Origin: Hygrocybe punicea
Taxonomy: Eukaryota > Basidiomycota > Agaricomycetes > Agaricales > Hygrophoraceae
Direction of reading: 5' to 3'
Length of the DNA stretch: 64,000 bases
NCBI GenBank assembly: GCA_963556145.1
Contig: OY744461.1
Location: forward strand, 682,001 to 746,000
The notes below the pieces were generated by a model. It ran no database searches. It was given only the letters and a program-made list of their open reading frames with translations, and had not been told where the DNA came from. Positions 24,060 through 35,193 of the stretch are shown piece by piece (the first letter of the stretch is position 1; each line of letters opens with the position of its first letter). A program made the translations under genes and the position numbers.

Positions 24060-24930
24060 ACGCACGCCGGAGGTTGCCGATTGCCCAAACGGGTGCGAGT
24101 TGCCTTATATGTAAGCATGATCTGACTTTTCTCAATGTTATTGCATAGAGCACAACAACTTTGTAACACATTTAAGACCATGAGGGGATAGAAGTAGCCT
24201 ATAACTACATCCTCCCCAAATTTTGTATTTTATTATGGCCTACATAGAGAGATATTTATGATTCATTGATACCTCCCTGCCAATTTCAGACCCTTAAAGT
24301 GCAACTTTACCAATATTGCTCTGAAAAATATGAAAATAATTGTGAAACTACTATGTAAAGTATCTATTGTATTGATGATCAGTGCCTGGCACTTGGTGGT
24401 CCCAGAAATCTGTTGTAGCCAAGAAATGAAAGGTTCAGAGTAAAGCTGAAGTTTGGACTCGGTTGATGGGTCAGCCACAATGCACAATTCTGTGCATTTG
24501 CTTGGCTGCAACAAAGGTCCTGGTCCACCAACAATCAGGCACTTATGTGTACCACAATGAGTACTTCTTCAAGTACTCCTTAGATTAATTTCAGATTTTT
24601 AAGACAAAGTTAGATCATGAAGGGTCCAATTCTGGCAGAGGAATGGAATAAATGGTGAATAGCTCTTTACGCAGGGCCGAATAAAATACAAAATTTGACA
24701 TGAGGGTAGGTATACTATATTTACATCTTTTGAGCATCTGGCTTTGGGTATGCATGCATTGTTGTGCATGCCAGAAGATTCAAAAGCTTCAGCCACACAT
24801 CCATGTTTGGCAACTCGAACCCGTTTGGGAAATCGGCAACTGCCGGTTGGCTTTCACGCGACTTCAAACGACTCGTTTTCAACAACGCGTCAACAACAGG
24901 AACGCGTCAACAACAGGAAACGGGTGCAGA
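24060..24930. repeat. Central inverted repeat of element A with exon-like shoulders
   Basis: The words CAGTGCCTGGCACTTGGTGG and CTTGGCTGCAAC, with their complements, place the centre near 24460. The outer shoulders (24000-24110 and 24800-24940) contain TTGGCAACTCGAACCCG and a segment ending in GCACCCAAGGTAATG, which looks like an exon ending at a donor site. Element B has the same arrangement (GCACCCCAGGTAA). Confidence 0.7.
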
Positions 24931-25139
24931 AGAGCACCCAAGGTAATGTCTTTTTTGAATTTTTTGTGAGTTGTATGCTAATGTTTATAATGATTGCAGC
25001 TACACCCACGACAAACACAGGCGAACCCAACACCAGCCCAGAAAACAATGCCACGGCCACCCCAGCAAACAGAACGGATGCCGATGAAAACGGCCACGGA
25101 AACGAGGCCGCGAGGCCGGGTACGAGGATGCGCCAATGA

Positions 25140-25890
25140 CCGAGACAGACGTCCGAGACAACCACAGCGGCAATGACGAGGACAGAGACGACGAGGGCAG
25201 AGACGGCCAGCCAGGGGACAACGACGGGACGGAGACGGCCAGCGAGAGGACAACAGGACGACGGAGACGACAGGACGAGGGAGACGACGACGACGATCCA
25301 GCGGACGACGAGGACTACGGGGGATGACGACGACAACGAGGACGATGACGACGATGAGGGGAACGACGGGAACGGGAACGACAGGGACCGGAACGCGGAG
25401 ATGGGGACGATGGGGACGGGGACGACGGGGACGGGGACGGCGGGGACGGGGACGACGGAGACGTAGACGAAGACGACGAGGACGAGGGGAACGCAACGGG
25501 TACGTACATCCCACTCTCCGCCCACTCCTCCTCCCACTCCTCCTCCCTCTCCTCCTCCCTCTCCCTCTCCCTCTCCCTCTCCCTCTCCCTCTCCCTGCTG
25601 CCCTTGCCTCCTGCCTTCCCACCTTCCCACTTCTCCCACTCCCACTCCCTTCTCCCACTCCCACCTTCCTCCACTCCCACTCCCACCTTCCTCCCACTCC
25701 ACACCCACCTTCCTCCCACTCCCACACCCACCTTCCTCCCACTCCACACCCACCTTCCTCCCACTCCCACTCCCACCTTCCTCCCACTCCACACCCACCT
25801 TCCTCCCACACCCACACCCACCTTCCTCCCACACCCACACCCTTCCTCCCAGTCCACACCCACCTTCCTCTCACCTGCCTCCTGCCCTTT
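25140..25890 (+). repeat. Acidic-codon microsatellite and pyrimidine tract, right arm of element A
   Basis: GACGACGAGGAC-type units read as Asp/Glu/Arg-rich peptide on the plus strand and end at ACGGGTACGTACATCCC, the mirror of the left arm. CTCCCT and CCACCTTCCTCC repeats follow. Frames of 190-316 codons here are open on several strands because of the biased composition. Confidence 0.6.
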
Positions 25891-26339
25891 ACTATTTAAT
25901 TATGTATTTTAATAATCATTAAATGTATGTGTCTATTTTAAGTAATAGTAAGGTTATATATATTGATTCCAATAGAGAATTGAGCAATATTAAATAGAAA
26001 AGCACAATATTCCAAGTGGGGTAATTTCTGGTTTTGCCATAGATTGGCATTGGGGATAAGTAGCTCCTGTAATGGCTGATGGCTGATAGTAAAAGTAAGA
26101 TATTGTGCAGTGTCAAAATAATAATTGTGTAATTTTGCTATTCCCTGTGCTGTTAATAATTGCATTCAAATTATATTACATCGTACATTTATGTGAAGTA
26201 CAGATTGAAACATTTTGATTACTTTATATATATGGCAGGTTCTGAATAAATATTGGTTTGAGCTGTTGTGAGCTCTGTCAATGTTGTCAACATTAAATAC
26301 ATGCAGGCAGAGTGGGATGTGGCTGGGCCCATGTCAAAG

Positions 26340-28210
26340 CAAAAGCGGGCTCCTGGTCAACCTAATCCTGCAGTGAGAGCTGGGCCAGGGTCAACCTTCG
26401 TCTGCAGCAAGAGCAGGGCCATGTCAACCCAATGCTGGAGCAATAGCCAGACCGTCATGAACCCAATCCTGCGACATGGGTGGGTCTGCGGTCAACGCAA
26501 TGCTACACGACGGGCAGGACCCCAATCAACCTACCCTACAGCAAGTGCTGGACAGGGGTCAACAAAGTGCTGCAGCAATAGCTGGACCCCGGTCAACACA
26601 AGCCCCGCAGCAAGTGCTGGACCCAGGTCAACCCAGTGCTGCAGCAATAGCTGAACCCTGGTCAACCCAGTGCTGCAGCAATAGCTGAACCCTGGTCAAC
26701 CCAGTGCTGCAGCAATAGCTGGACCCTGGTCAACCCAGTGCTGCAGCAATAGCTGAACCCTGGTCAACCCAGTGCTGCAGCAATAGCTGGACCCTGGTCA
26801 ACCCAGTGCTGCAGCAATAGCTGAACCCTGGTTAACCCAGTGCTGCAGCAATAGCTGGACCCTGGTCAACCCAGTGCTGCAGCAATAGCTGAACCCTGGT
26901 TAACCCAGTGCTGCAGCAATAGCTGAACCCTGGTTAACCCAGTGCTGCAGCAATAGCTGGACCCCGGTCAACCCAAGCCTGCAGAGAGAGCTGGACCTGG
27001 GTCAACCCAAGCCCTGCAGCAATAGCTGGACGCTGGTCAACCCAGTGCTGCAGCAATAGCTGAACCCTGGTCAACCCAGTGCTGCAGCAATAGCTGGACC
27101 CTGGTCAACCCAGTGCTGCAGCAATAGCTGGACCCAGGTCAACCCAGTGCTGCAGCAATAGCTGGACCCTGGTCAACCCAGTGCTGCAGCAATAGCTGGA
27201 CCCTGGTCAACCCAGTGCTGCAGCAATAGCTGAACCCTGGTCAACCCAGTGCTGCAGAGAGAGCTGGACCTGGGTCAACCCAAGCCCTGCAGCAATAGCT
27301 GGACGCTGGTCAACCCAGTGCTGCAGCAATAGCTGAACCCTGGTCAACCCAGTGCTGCAGCAATAGCTGGACCCTGGTCAACCCAGTGCTGCAGCAATAG
27401 CTGAACCCTGGTTAACCCAGTGCTGCAGCAATAGCTGGACCCTGGTCAACCCAGTGCTGCAGCAATAGCTGAACCCTGGTTAACCCAGTGCTGCAGCAAT
27501 AGCTGAACCCTGGTTAACCCAGTGCTGCAGCAATAGCTGGACCCCGGTCAACCCAAGCCTGCAGAGAGAGCTGGACCTGGGTCAACCCAAGCCCTGCAGC
27601 AATAGCTGGACGCTGGTCAACCCAGTGCTGCAGCAATAGCTGAACCCTGGTCAACCCAGTGCTGCAGCAATAGCTGGACCCTGGTCAACCCAGTGCTGCA
27701 GCAATAGCTGGACCCTGGTCAACCCAGTGCTGCAGCAATAGCTGAACCCTGGTCAACCCAGTGCTGCAGCAATAGCTGGACCCTGGTCAACCCAGTGCTG
27801 CAGCAATAGCTGAACCCTGGTCAACCCAGTGCTGCAGCAATAGCTGAACCCTGGTCAACCCAGTGCTGCAGCAATAGCTGGACCCTGGTCAACCCAGTGC
27901 TGCAGCAATAGCTGGACCCCGGTCAACCCAAGCCTGCAGAGAGAGCTGGACCTGGGTCAACCCAAGCCCTGCAGCAAGTGCTGGATCCAGGTCAACCCAG
28001 TGCTGCAGCAATACCTGAACCCTGGTCAACCCAGTGCTGCAGCAATAGCTGGACCCCGGTCAACCCAAGCCTGCAGGGAGAGCTGGTCCACGGTCAACCC
28101 AGGTCAACCCACGTTGCTTGCACAGCTGGACCTGGGTCAACCCAACCTTCCCAGAATAGCTGTCCCTGGTTAACCTACCCCATGGCAGAGCTGACACTGG
28201 GTTGACCCAC
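26340..28210 (+). repeat. GGTTGACC / CTGCAGCAATAGCTG minisatellite, right arm
   Basis: Units of about 37 bp (TGCTGCAGCAATAGCTG followed by (G)AACCCTGGTCAACCCAG) are highly homogeneous. A higher-order block of about 300 bp, marked by GCAGAGAGAGCTGGACCTGG near 26980, 27255, 27560 and 27935, is itself repeated. This is the inverted counterpart of 21400-22860 and is longer by about 0.4 kb. Confidence 0.88.
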
Positions 28211-28384
28211 CCTGCCACCCTTGACCAGCAAGAGCTGTACCTGGATCAATCTACCACCCCACATTTCCCCAGCAAGAGCTGTCTCTTGGGTTAACCTACC
28301 CCCCCAGCAAGCAACTGCGCTATGTGTACCTACCTTTTGCAACTATATCTGCAATTGGGTTAACCAAAACGACTGGGTCTACTG

Positions 28385-28775
28385 CTTTCCAACCAATGTT
28401 TGTGCATTTTTCGAAGATCATCGAGCCTCATTTTCCAGGGCTCCTTGAGCTGCACATTCATTGGAAGGTAGCAAGTTTCCATGTAATCGGGGGTCGTTCT
28501 TTCGATCGTTCCCCATGGAACGGAGGAGGTGGGGTTGTGGGCAGTATTTCCTGGCAGAAATGGTCAATGGGGGGTGTATGTAACAGCTCACCACTCACGA
28601 TACTTCACGGTGACGATTGACCTAATCATATCTCGTAGAGTTGTCAGGGTTGGAGTTGCCTCGTCTGGAATGATGGGCCATCCGTTCTCATCGGTCTGAA
28701 GCTCGTAAGGAGCGCTTTTGTCGTAGCGGTGTGAAGGCGTATCGTCACTGCTGTTGTCACTGTCATCGTTGTCCC
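28385..28775 (-). pseudogene. Middle part of the split hypothetical gene (fragment 2 of 3)
   Basis: Minus-strand frame DNDDSDNSSDD, then YELQTDENGWPIIPDEATP and LRDMIRSIVTVKYR, is followed by an intron (GTGAGTGG to TGCCAG) and an exon reading VPWGTIERTTPDYMETCYLP, KEPWKMRLDDLRKMHKHWLE. It abuts the hAT-like element on one side and the palindromic element on the other. It joins fragment 3 at HKHWLE/RQKQ when one copy of CTTTCCA is removed. From memory, the segments match a large basidiomycete family of unknown function. Confidence 0.72.
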
Positions 28776-30069
28776 TAGGGTATAGCACGGGTTTGGGTAA
28801 ACCCACAGTTTTCGGGCTGCGGGTTGATCGGGTATGGGTATGGTGTCCCAATTTGGCAACCCATGCACTACCGCACACCCTTACCCGCGGTAGATGGGTA
28901 TCCACAGGTTAACACAGAGGGCCGCAAGCCCCAAAGGTAAGTTGTTTTTTTACTTTTAATTCATTCATTTAACATATCTAATAATCCAGTTATACCCAAA
29001 CCGCCACCACCACCACCACCACACCAACCAACAACAACAACAACAACATGGTGACGAAGGGAAACGGCTGGGAGAGTGGTGCGCCCACTTACCAGCACAG
29101 GTACGTGCCTGAATCCTTCACCACCGACATCGGCTAACCCCCTGCCTTCCAGTCCACGCCTCACAAACGACGTTGACGCATCAGTCGATGCGTCAACGCG
29201 TGTTCACGAGGTCTCCAGCACAGAGACACACGAAGACCTCGCGACAGCACAGCGACGGTGATGAGGGTGACACGGACAGGGTGATGTGGACAGGGCAACA
29301 CAGACAGGGCAACGCAGACAGGGCAACGTGGACAGGGCGATGTGGACGTGGATGACGAGGGCCCGGATGATGACGAGGGCCAGAACGATGATGGCCAGGA
29401 CAACAACGGCCAGGACAATGACGGCCAGGACAACAACGGCCACGACGACGACAGCTGGGACAACAACGGCCACGACAACAACGGCCAGGACAACAACGGC
29501 CACGACCATGACGGCTGGGACAACGACAGCTGGGACAACAACGGCCAGGACAACAACGGTCACAACCATGACGGCCGGGACAACAACAGCCAGGACAATG
29601 ATGGCCACGACCATGACGGCTGGGACAACAACGGCCACGATGGTGACGGCCACGACGACAATGGCCAGGACAACGATGGCCATGACGATGACAGCCACGA
29701 TGATGCCAGCCGATTGGCCAATGGTGACGAGGTTGGCAACGACGCGACGTGGGGCAAGAATGGGCCAGGGGGTGGAGGGCCATGGGGCTGTCAACAACAA
29801 TGTTGGCAGGACCATGGCCCCCTCAAATGACCTCGCGAACCGCATCAGCCACATGTCAATTGACATGGCGAGGCATTCGCAAGGTCAACAATGACCAGGA
29901 CGGAGTGGGACGAGCCTCCACCACGCTACCCGCACGGTGACGCGGGTAACCACTATACCCGCGTCCGATGGCGGGTGATGCAGACCCAGACCTGTGATGG
30001 GTGCGGTGTCTGCGGGTACGGGTATGGTGTTCAGCCTGGGGACCTGCGGGTCACCCGTGCTACACCCTA
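28776..30069. mobile_element. hAT-like non-autonomous element, 1.29 kb, 8-bp TSD
   Basis: GTTGTCCC at 28768-28775 is repeated at 30070-30077. The ends are TAGGGTATAGCACGGG and, inverted, TAGGGTGTAGCACGGG: 16 bp with one mismatch. The interior holds GGGTA/TACCC-rich subterminal sequence, an exon-like piece with a donor-like CCCCAAAGGTAAG (28930-28940), and a 12-bp repeat (GACAACGGCCAG-like) from 29390 to 29710 that reads as Asp/Asn/Gly. No transposase domain is visible. An 8-bp duplication with TAG-type ends fits hAT. The interior plan (short exon, donor, acidic repeat) resembles elements A and B. Confidence 0.85.
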
Positions 30070-31001
30070 GTTGTCCCCTGCCTTTTCTAAGGACATAGAA
30101 GTTAGATATCCATGATCAAAGGTTGATAGGTTGGAATATCACTATTTTGGAACGTCAACGCTAAATGTTCATCCCACGATGACCATATCACATCTCCCTC
30201 CTTCGTGAAGACCTTTGAAAACTTTTCACCAACAGGACCGGGAGTTTCCAGCCTCAAAGGAAAGGCTATAAGCCCATTGTGTATCGTAATAATGAGGGAA
30301 CATACTTTCCTCTAATCAACATTCCGTTCTCATCCTCGTACCCAAACATCATGAAAACCTTGACGCCCATCTGTTGATCCACATCCTTCATGAATTTCAG
30401 GGCAGTCTTGCCAAAATCTTTGGTTGCTCGACTGTGTAAAGTTAGAACATTCAACTTCTGTCGATGACTATGAGTGGACATGCCTTCTTTTAATGTCGAC
30501 TCCTGCGCCTTGTTTGTTCCAGCTCTCGGCCAGAGCTGCGTATTCAGAGAGCTTTTCGGAACTGAGACTGGCGACTAGCTCACTCCAAGCTTTACCATAA
30601 CACCTGATATAACCTGGTGTCCCTGCCGCCTCCCCTGACATCTCGGCAGTTCTTTCGTCTATCTCCTTTCTCATCTTTTCCCTCAAGACAAGCCTAACAG
30701 TCCACTTCCCCAAAAGTTTTGGTGCGACTTCAGTTTGGTCCTCTTGTTTGGACCGATGATTGTGATACCATGTTTGGATTTTCTAAATATGTGGTATGGC
30801 AGACAGTTTATCTTGACAATACAGAAATTCACATACAGTATCCATCTCAGATGGCCATTCTGCCGCATCAGCTTTGGCGGACAGTCTCAGTTGTTTTTTG
30901 ATCCCTTTTACCACTGCAATTCGATCTTCTGGACTGGCTTGTCTGTATTGATCGTAGTATTTTTCGAGGATGGCGGAAAATGCAGGTGTGATCCACTTCA
31001 T
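30070..31001 (-). pseudogene. 5' part of the split hypothetical gene (fragment 1 of 3)
   Basis: The frame starts MKWITPAFSAILEKYYDQY (ATG at 31001), then an intron at the GTATGTGAATTT donor, an exon with IQTWYHNHR and LLGKWTVRLVLREKM to LSEYAALAESWNKQ, and further exons with FMKDVDQQMGVKVFMMFGY and FPLRLETPGPVGEKFSKVF. The last intron appears to use branch ATCTAAC and acceptor CCTTAG; the exon then runs GGGGACAAC into the target-site duplication and continues in fragment 2. The family is widespread in basidiomycetes; its function is unknown to me. Interruption by two elements makes it a pseudogene in this assembly. Confidence 0.72.
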
Positions 31002-31384
31002 TTTTGCTGGGGAGATGGGAGTTTAGGGTGGAAAGAATGAAGAGGCCTCGTGTTAAACTCATGGCACACCTAACCGACAAATCACGTGAGTGATGGAGAA
31101 AACGTGTATCTCCCTCTGATCATTGCTCACGATTGTGGTGACTTGAGGGTGATTAAAGGTGTGGTAGATGAGCTGTACAAATCATCAACAAAAGCACAAT
31201 GCATAGCACAATGCAGATATGTATGAGACCACTTGTAATTTGTTGAAGCTACTGGGAACAGAAGAACTGAGTGCTGCATGTTTGGCAGATGAATACCTCA
31301 GTTGGGGAGTAACAGCCCAACACATGTTCAATTCAGACACAATATATGTTATGTGAATTCCAATTGTCCAAGAGGGTCACAAAA
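31002..31384. other. Intergenic, nothing recognised
   Basis: Possible promoter region of the split gene on the minus strand. I see no distinct motif, repeat or open frame of note. Confidence 0.35.
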
Positions 31385-32118
31385 CGGATGGTCGGCCAAC
31401 CCACACCTGCTGTGGAGCCAAGATATGGCAGACGGTCGGCCAACCCATGCCTGATGGGTAGCCAATATATTCCAATGAGTCGGCCAACCCATGCCTGATG
31501 GGCAGCCAATATTTGGCAGACAGTCGGCCAACCCATGTCTGCTGGGTAGCCAAGATATGGCAGACGGTCGGCCAACCCATGCCTGATGGGCAGCCAATAT
31601 ATTCCAATGTGTCGGCCAACCCACGTCTGATGGGCAGCCAATATGTGGCAGATGGTTGGCCAACCCATGCCTGATGGATGGCCAATATATTCCAATGTGT
31701 CGGCCAACCCATGCCTGATGGGCAGCCAATATATGGCAGATGGTCAGCCAACCCATGCCTGATGGGCAGCCAATATTTGGCAGATGGTCAGCCAACCCAT
31801 GCCTGATGGGCAGCCAATATATGGCAGACGGTCGGCCAACCCATGCCTGATGGGTAGCCAATATATTCCAATGAGTTGGCCAACCCACGTCTGATGGCCA
31901 GCCAAGATATGGCAGACAGTCGGCCAACCCAAGTCTGCTGGCAAGCTGAAACCCCCACTGGGTTGGGGGAAATATCCCCCGGTTGGCCAACCCACTCGGG
32001 CTGGCCAGCTGTATCCCTTGGCCAAGCCATCTGCCTTGGGAAAAGATATTGGTCGGCCGAGGTCGGCTGGCCCACTTCAAGTGGGAAATGTCCATCTCGG
32101 CTGACCCATGTTTCATGG
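31385..32118 (-). repeat. 44-bp minisatellite element, inverted second copy
   Basis: Minus-strand reading reproduces the element at 3222-3912: the same CCATGAAACATGGGTCAGCC head, the GGGGGATATTTCCCCC hairpin and the same 44-bp unit types. Head sequences differ by small indels (an extra GGATACAGCTGGCCAGCCC here). The insertion truncates the hypothetical gene on its right. Confidence 0.9.
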
Positions 32119-32960
32119 AAAAGATACGCTGAAAGGGCTCCATGGGATGACCTGAGTGTATGAATTTGCAGGTTACCCCAAAAGGCGGCAAGCATGAGGA
32201 CACGGTCCTCGGGCCAGTTGGCTTGCTCCATTGCAAGTATCACCCGGGGTACTGCCTGGCAGAAGTCCTCCCAGGGGATGTCTTTGTCTTCAACGACTTT
32301 GTTGGAGTCCCGGGAGGCAGCTGCAGAGACCCAGGCTGTAGATCCATTGGCATTCCGGGACATTACCATTGCGTCATCGTCCACAGTGACATTGGATTTC
32401 ATGGTGTGGTCCAGGCCATCGTTCGTGAAATACCAGAGCTCAAGGTATTCGCCTTTTTCCATCTTTGTGAGGGCATAGTTGGAGGTGAAGACGGGTGCAA
32501 TGGTGGGCATTGGTCGATTCAGTATCGGAATATATTTTGTTTTGTTCTTTTTGAGTTCATCTTTGCGCAGAGTGTCCTGCTCCTACGCAAGTATGAGAGC
32601 TTGCTGTTCTGCTGCATCATGGTCTCATAGGATCTCATCGGCTTCTAAGAGGAGATCACTTTGGGTTTGTTCTGGCCAGAGTTGTCTCTAATGAGCATTG
32701 CCAGCTGTCCAGACATTGACCAATAGCTGGATTGCTTGTTCTTCGCTAGTATTCTCATTGATGAAATTGGCGCGAGTATGGGCAAAGAAGTCTGAGGTAA
32801 AATTGGGGCACTGGTTGAGTGCGTGATTGAAATAGATTCGAGGCATTGAGAACATCTTTTTATTGATGAAAGAAACGGAGAGTTGCTCAAGAGTGAGCAA
32901 GGGACAACATCAGGAAAGTGAGGACAATACGATAAGGCCTTAACATCCTTTAAAATATGA
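32119..32960 (-). pseudogene. Truncated hypothetical gene interrupted by the 44-bp element
   Basis: Minus strand reads TLEQLSVSFINKKMFSMPRI, FAHTRANFINENTSEEQAIQ, then after an intron NYALTKMEKGEYLELWYFTN, VVEDKDIPWEDFCQAVPRVI and LMLAAFWGNLQIH. I recognise this layout, with the GEYxELWYFT signature, as an abundant basidiomycete family of unknown function often found near mobile elements. The frame runs directly into the minisatellite head at 32118, so the C-terminus is missing. Confidence 0.65.
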
Positions 32961-33099
32961 ATATTTTGTAAAATATCTGAAATTCTGATACATTGTTGGA
33001 TAATGTTAGATATAAACCAGTAGTGCTGGCCATTCACTACAGCAATAAGAAGACTGACAAAAACTGCCCAACATGATGTTGTGGGGTCAATCAATATCT

Positions 33100-33770
33100 T
33101 AGCACTACAAGGAGCACAGGGTCATGCCAACAGTAACTGGCCTTACAATCCTAAGTGAGCCTGGCAAAAACTGTCATGCAGAACAGTGAGACTGTGCTTG
33201 ACAAGCCAATCACTAACTGGTCAGGACTGACAGAACATTGTCAAACAGATGCACCTGATAGACCTCTGCAAGCATGTTTTGGGATGGCCTACTGGTATCA
33301 GAGTGCTACCAGTGGAGCAAATCAGTAAGAAAGATAGCAGTTGGGCTTCTACTCACTGAGTGACCTCAGCTTACAAGAGAAATCTAACAGATGCACCTTG
33401 CAGGACCCACCAGGTATGTGGGCATGCTTGGGATGACCTGCTGGAGCACTTCACCAAGGAAGACTTAGCAAAGATAATAGTTGATCAGTGACCCGCCAAT
33501 TGAAGGGAACTTACAGGATACCCCAGACAGGCACAATTGGCAAAATTCACCAGGTACACAGGCTGGCCTACTAGTGTCAGAGTGCTACTAGTTGAGCAGA
33601 TCAGCAGGAATGAACAGTAACCTACTGAGTGACTAGCCTGCCAATGTTTGCATGACTGCTGGTGACATACCAGTAGTGTAGCACATTTCAGGATGATGTA
33701 CAAATTTCATTCACTTTCAATTCTCGCAAATCTTGGCGCAACAGAACATTATTGATTTCGACAATTCATA
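33100..33770. repeat. Diffuse repeats, no gene
   Basis: Related segments such as CTACT(G/A)GT(A/G)TCAGAGTGCTAC at about 33290 and 33570, and CACTGAGTGACC / ACTGAGTGACTAG, show old duplication with heavy drift. No coding signal. Confidence 0.45.
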
Positions 33771-33794
33771 CACAAAATGAAGTATATTAAGCAT

Positions 33795-35193
33795 TTAAAT
33801 GGCCAAGTTCCTCAGCTCGGAACACTTAGCCTTGATCCGTGCCAAAGCGCTGTTTTTGCAAATGGTCCGTCATGCTGATGAATAGGCCGGAAAGATTTGG
33901 CTAGGTTGTGCTCAGCTAAAAACCAGGGGAAAATAGGTATAAACGCACCGATTCCACCACGTCAAAAGATCATTGACTTCCCCCTGCTCTTCGACATCTT
34001 CAAACAAATCCACAACTGTGCTATAAAACCTCTCGGAGTCCATCACAGTGTCGGACCTGGAGAAAACGGGAGAAGACGATAGGGCAAAATGAACCTACAC
34101 ATCCATTTAGTGATCGGTTGTACATTTTTATTTCAGAACTTTACCTGAGTAGCAATGTAAGCAATTGATGGGGCTGTGACCTGTGTCATTCCATGGATAC
34201 GGGCATTACCGGATCGAGTAGCTTTTGGTTCTTTCTCAACTGAGCTGGGCAAAGTAAATGTGTGCTTGTATGCCTTACAGAGTCGTCAACAATTTGTCAG
34301 TACGAGATTGAACATTGAAAGTTACCGAAACCAGGAGAGCACTTCGAAATAGCCCATTCCACGGATCTTCAGGATCATAATTATACCCGCTGTACAAAAA
34401 GATAGGCCACTGGTCACCCGAAATTGCCATTTTGCCACTCTGCCATTTCTCCTTGATCCTGAGAGACGTCAATGGAACGTACAGTAAGGCAGCAAGCGCA
34501 CTCACTCTGCGTTAGACCAGTCCATGCCGGCAGGGCAGAGAAGGGCTCCAGTCCGTTCGTGATGGAATCCACAATCGGTTTTCATGTTACGAGCTAAGGG
34601 AGGGTTTAAAGACTGGCCCCGAGGTGTAATCCAATCCAGAACGGCGCTTTTGAGGCTTTTTGTATCGTCAGACCTTGCGCTGGAGACACCTTTCTGCAAC
34701 TTAACAGCCTGTCAGGGTCATGCATTATGACCACAGGATTGATACACCTACAAGATCGGCAACGAAAGTAACCTCTTCGTCAGAGCCATCCATCAGGCGA
34801 CGTTCGAGGCTGGGTACCGTTTGGAGGAGTTGCTCGAAGATGCGATGTTCCTTTCACTCCCTGTGGTTACACGAAAGTCAGGTCATCCAGGTTCAATAGA
34901 TTACAACGTACTCGTGTGTAAAAGTGTTCTCTGGCTGATCCACAAGTTCTCCCATGCGAAGAATTCCATTATTTAAAAGAGCATTAACTGAACACAAAGC
35001 GTGAATGGTCCGCCCAAAATGCCTCCCATGATGCACGAGTGGATCTGCTTCACAGCTATCCAGACGGTTTAGTCAGACTGGTACAGATAAGACTGTAAAT
35101 ATTAATGTACGCTTTCTTCCTGGGGCCGAGTTGCAAGGCTCCCTTCCTTTTGCGACCAGTGGCATTATCATCAGAGCGATTTCCGTCAGACAT
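33795..35193 (-). pseudogene. DUF6698-like protein gene with two nonsense codons
   Basis: Exons from ATG at 35193 read KGALQLGPRKKA, PLVHHGRHFGRTIHALCS, KEHRIFEQLLQTVPSLERRL, SARSDDTKSLKSAVLDWITP, HHERTGALLCPAGMDW, SGDQWPIFLYSGYNYDPEDP, KEPKATRSGNARIHGMTQV, FALSSSPVFSRSDT and NDLLTWWNR, in the order I know for the basidiomycete family recalled as DUF6698. Introns are short with clean GT-AG borders. TGA stands at 34854-34856 just before KEHRIFEQ and at 33870-33872 before RTICKNSALARIK; the family has Arg near both places, so CGA-to-TGA is likely. Function is unknown. Length and exon order are otherwise complete. Confidence 0.75.

Larger units (their letters stand above)
21329..28384. mobile_element. 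Giant palindromic transposable element A, 7.06 kb, 7-bp TSD
   Basis: Both ends carry CAGTAGACCCAGTCGTTTTG inverted, and identity extends over at least 80 bp. CTTTCCA flanks the element at 21322-21328 and 28385-28391. The whole body is an inverted repeat: GGTTGACC minisatellite, AT-rich spacer, pyrimidine-rich tract, Asp-codon microsatellite and an exon-like segment appear in order on the left and in reverse on the right, meeting near 24460. The arms are clearly diverged and differ in minisatellite length, so this is not a simple assembly hairpin. No transposase is visible, so it is presumably non-autonomous. The TIR starting with CAG and the 7-8 bp duplication recall hAT-like elements. Confidence 0.88.

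Noticed and set aside
24890..25899. Frames of 190-316 codons on both strands
   Set aside because: Produced by GACGAC and CTCCCT microsatellites. Only the short acidic segment ending at a donor-like site is kept as a possible exon.
29204..29894. Frames of about 200 codons in the hAT-like element read as a transposase
   Set aside because: They are translations of a 12-bp repeat; no hAT dimerisation or DDE motif is present.
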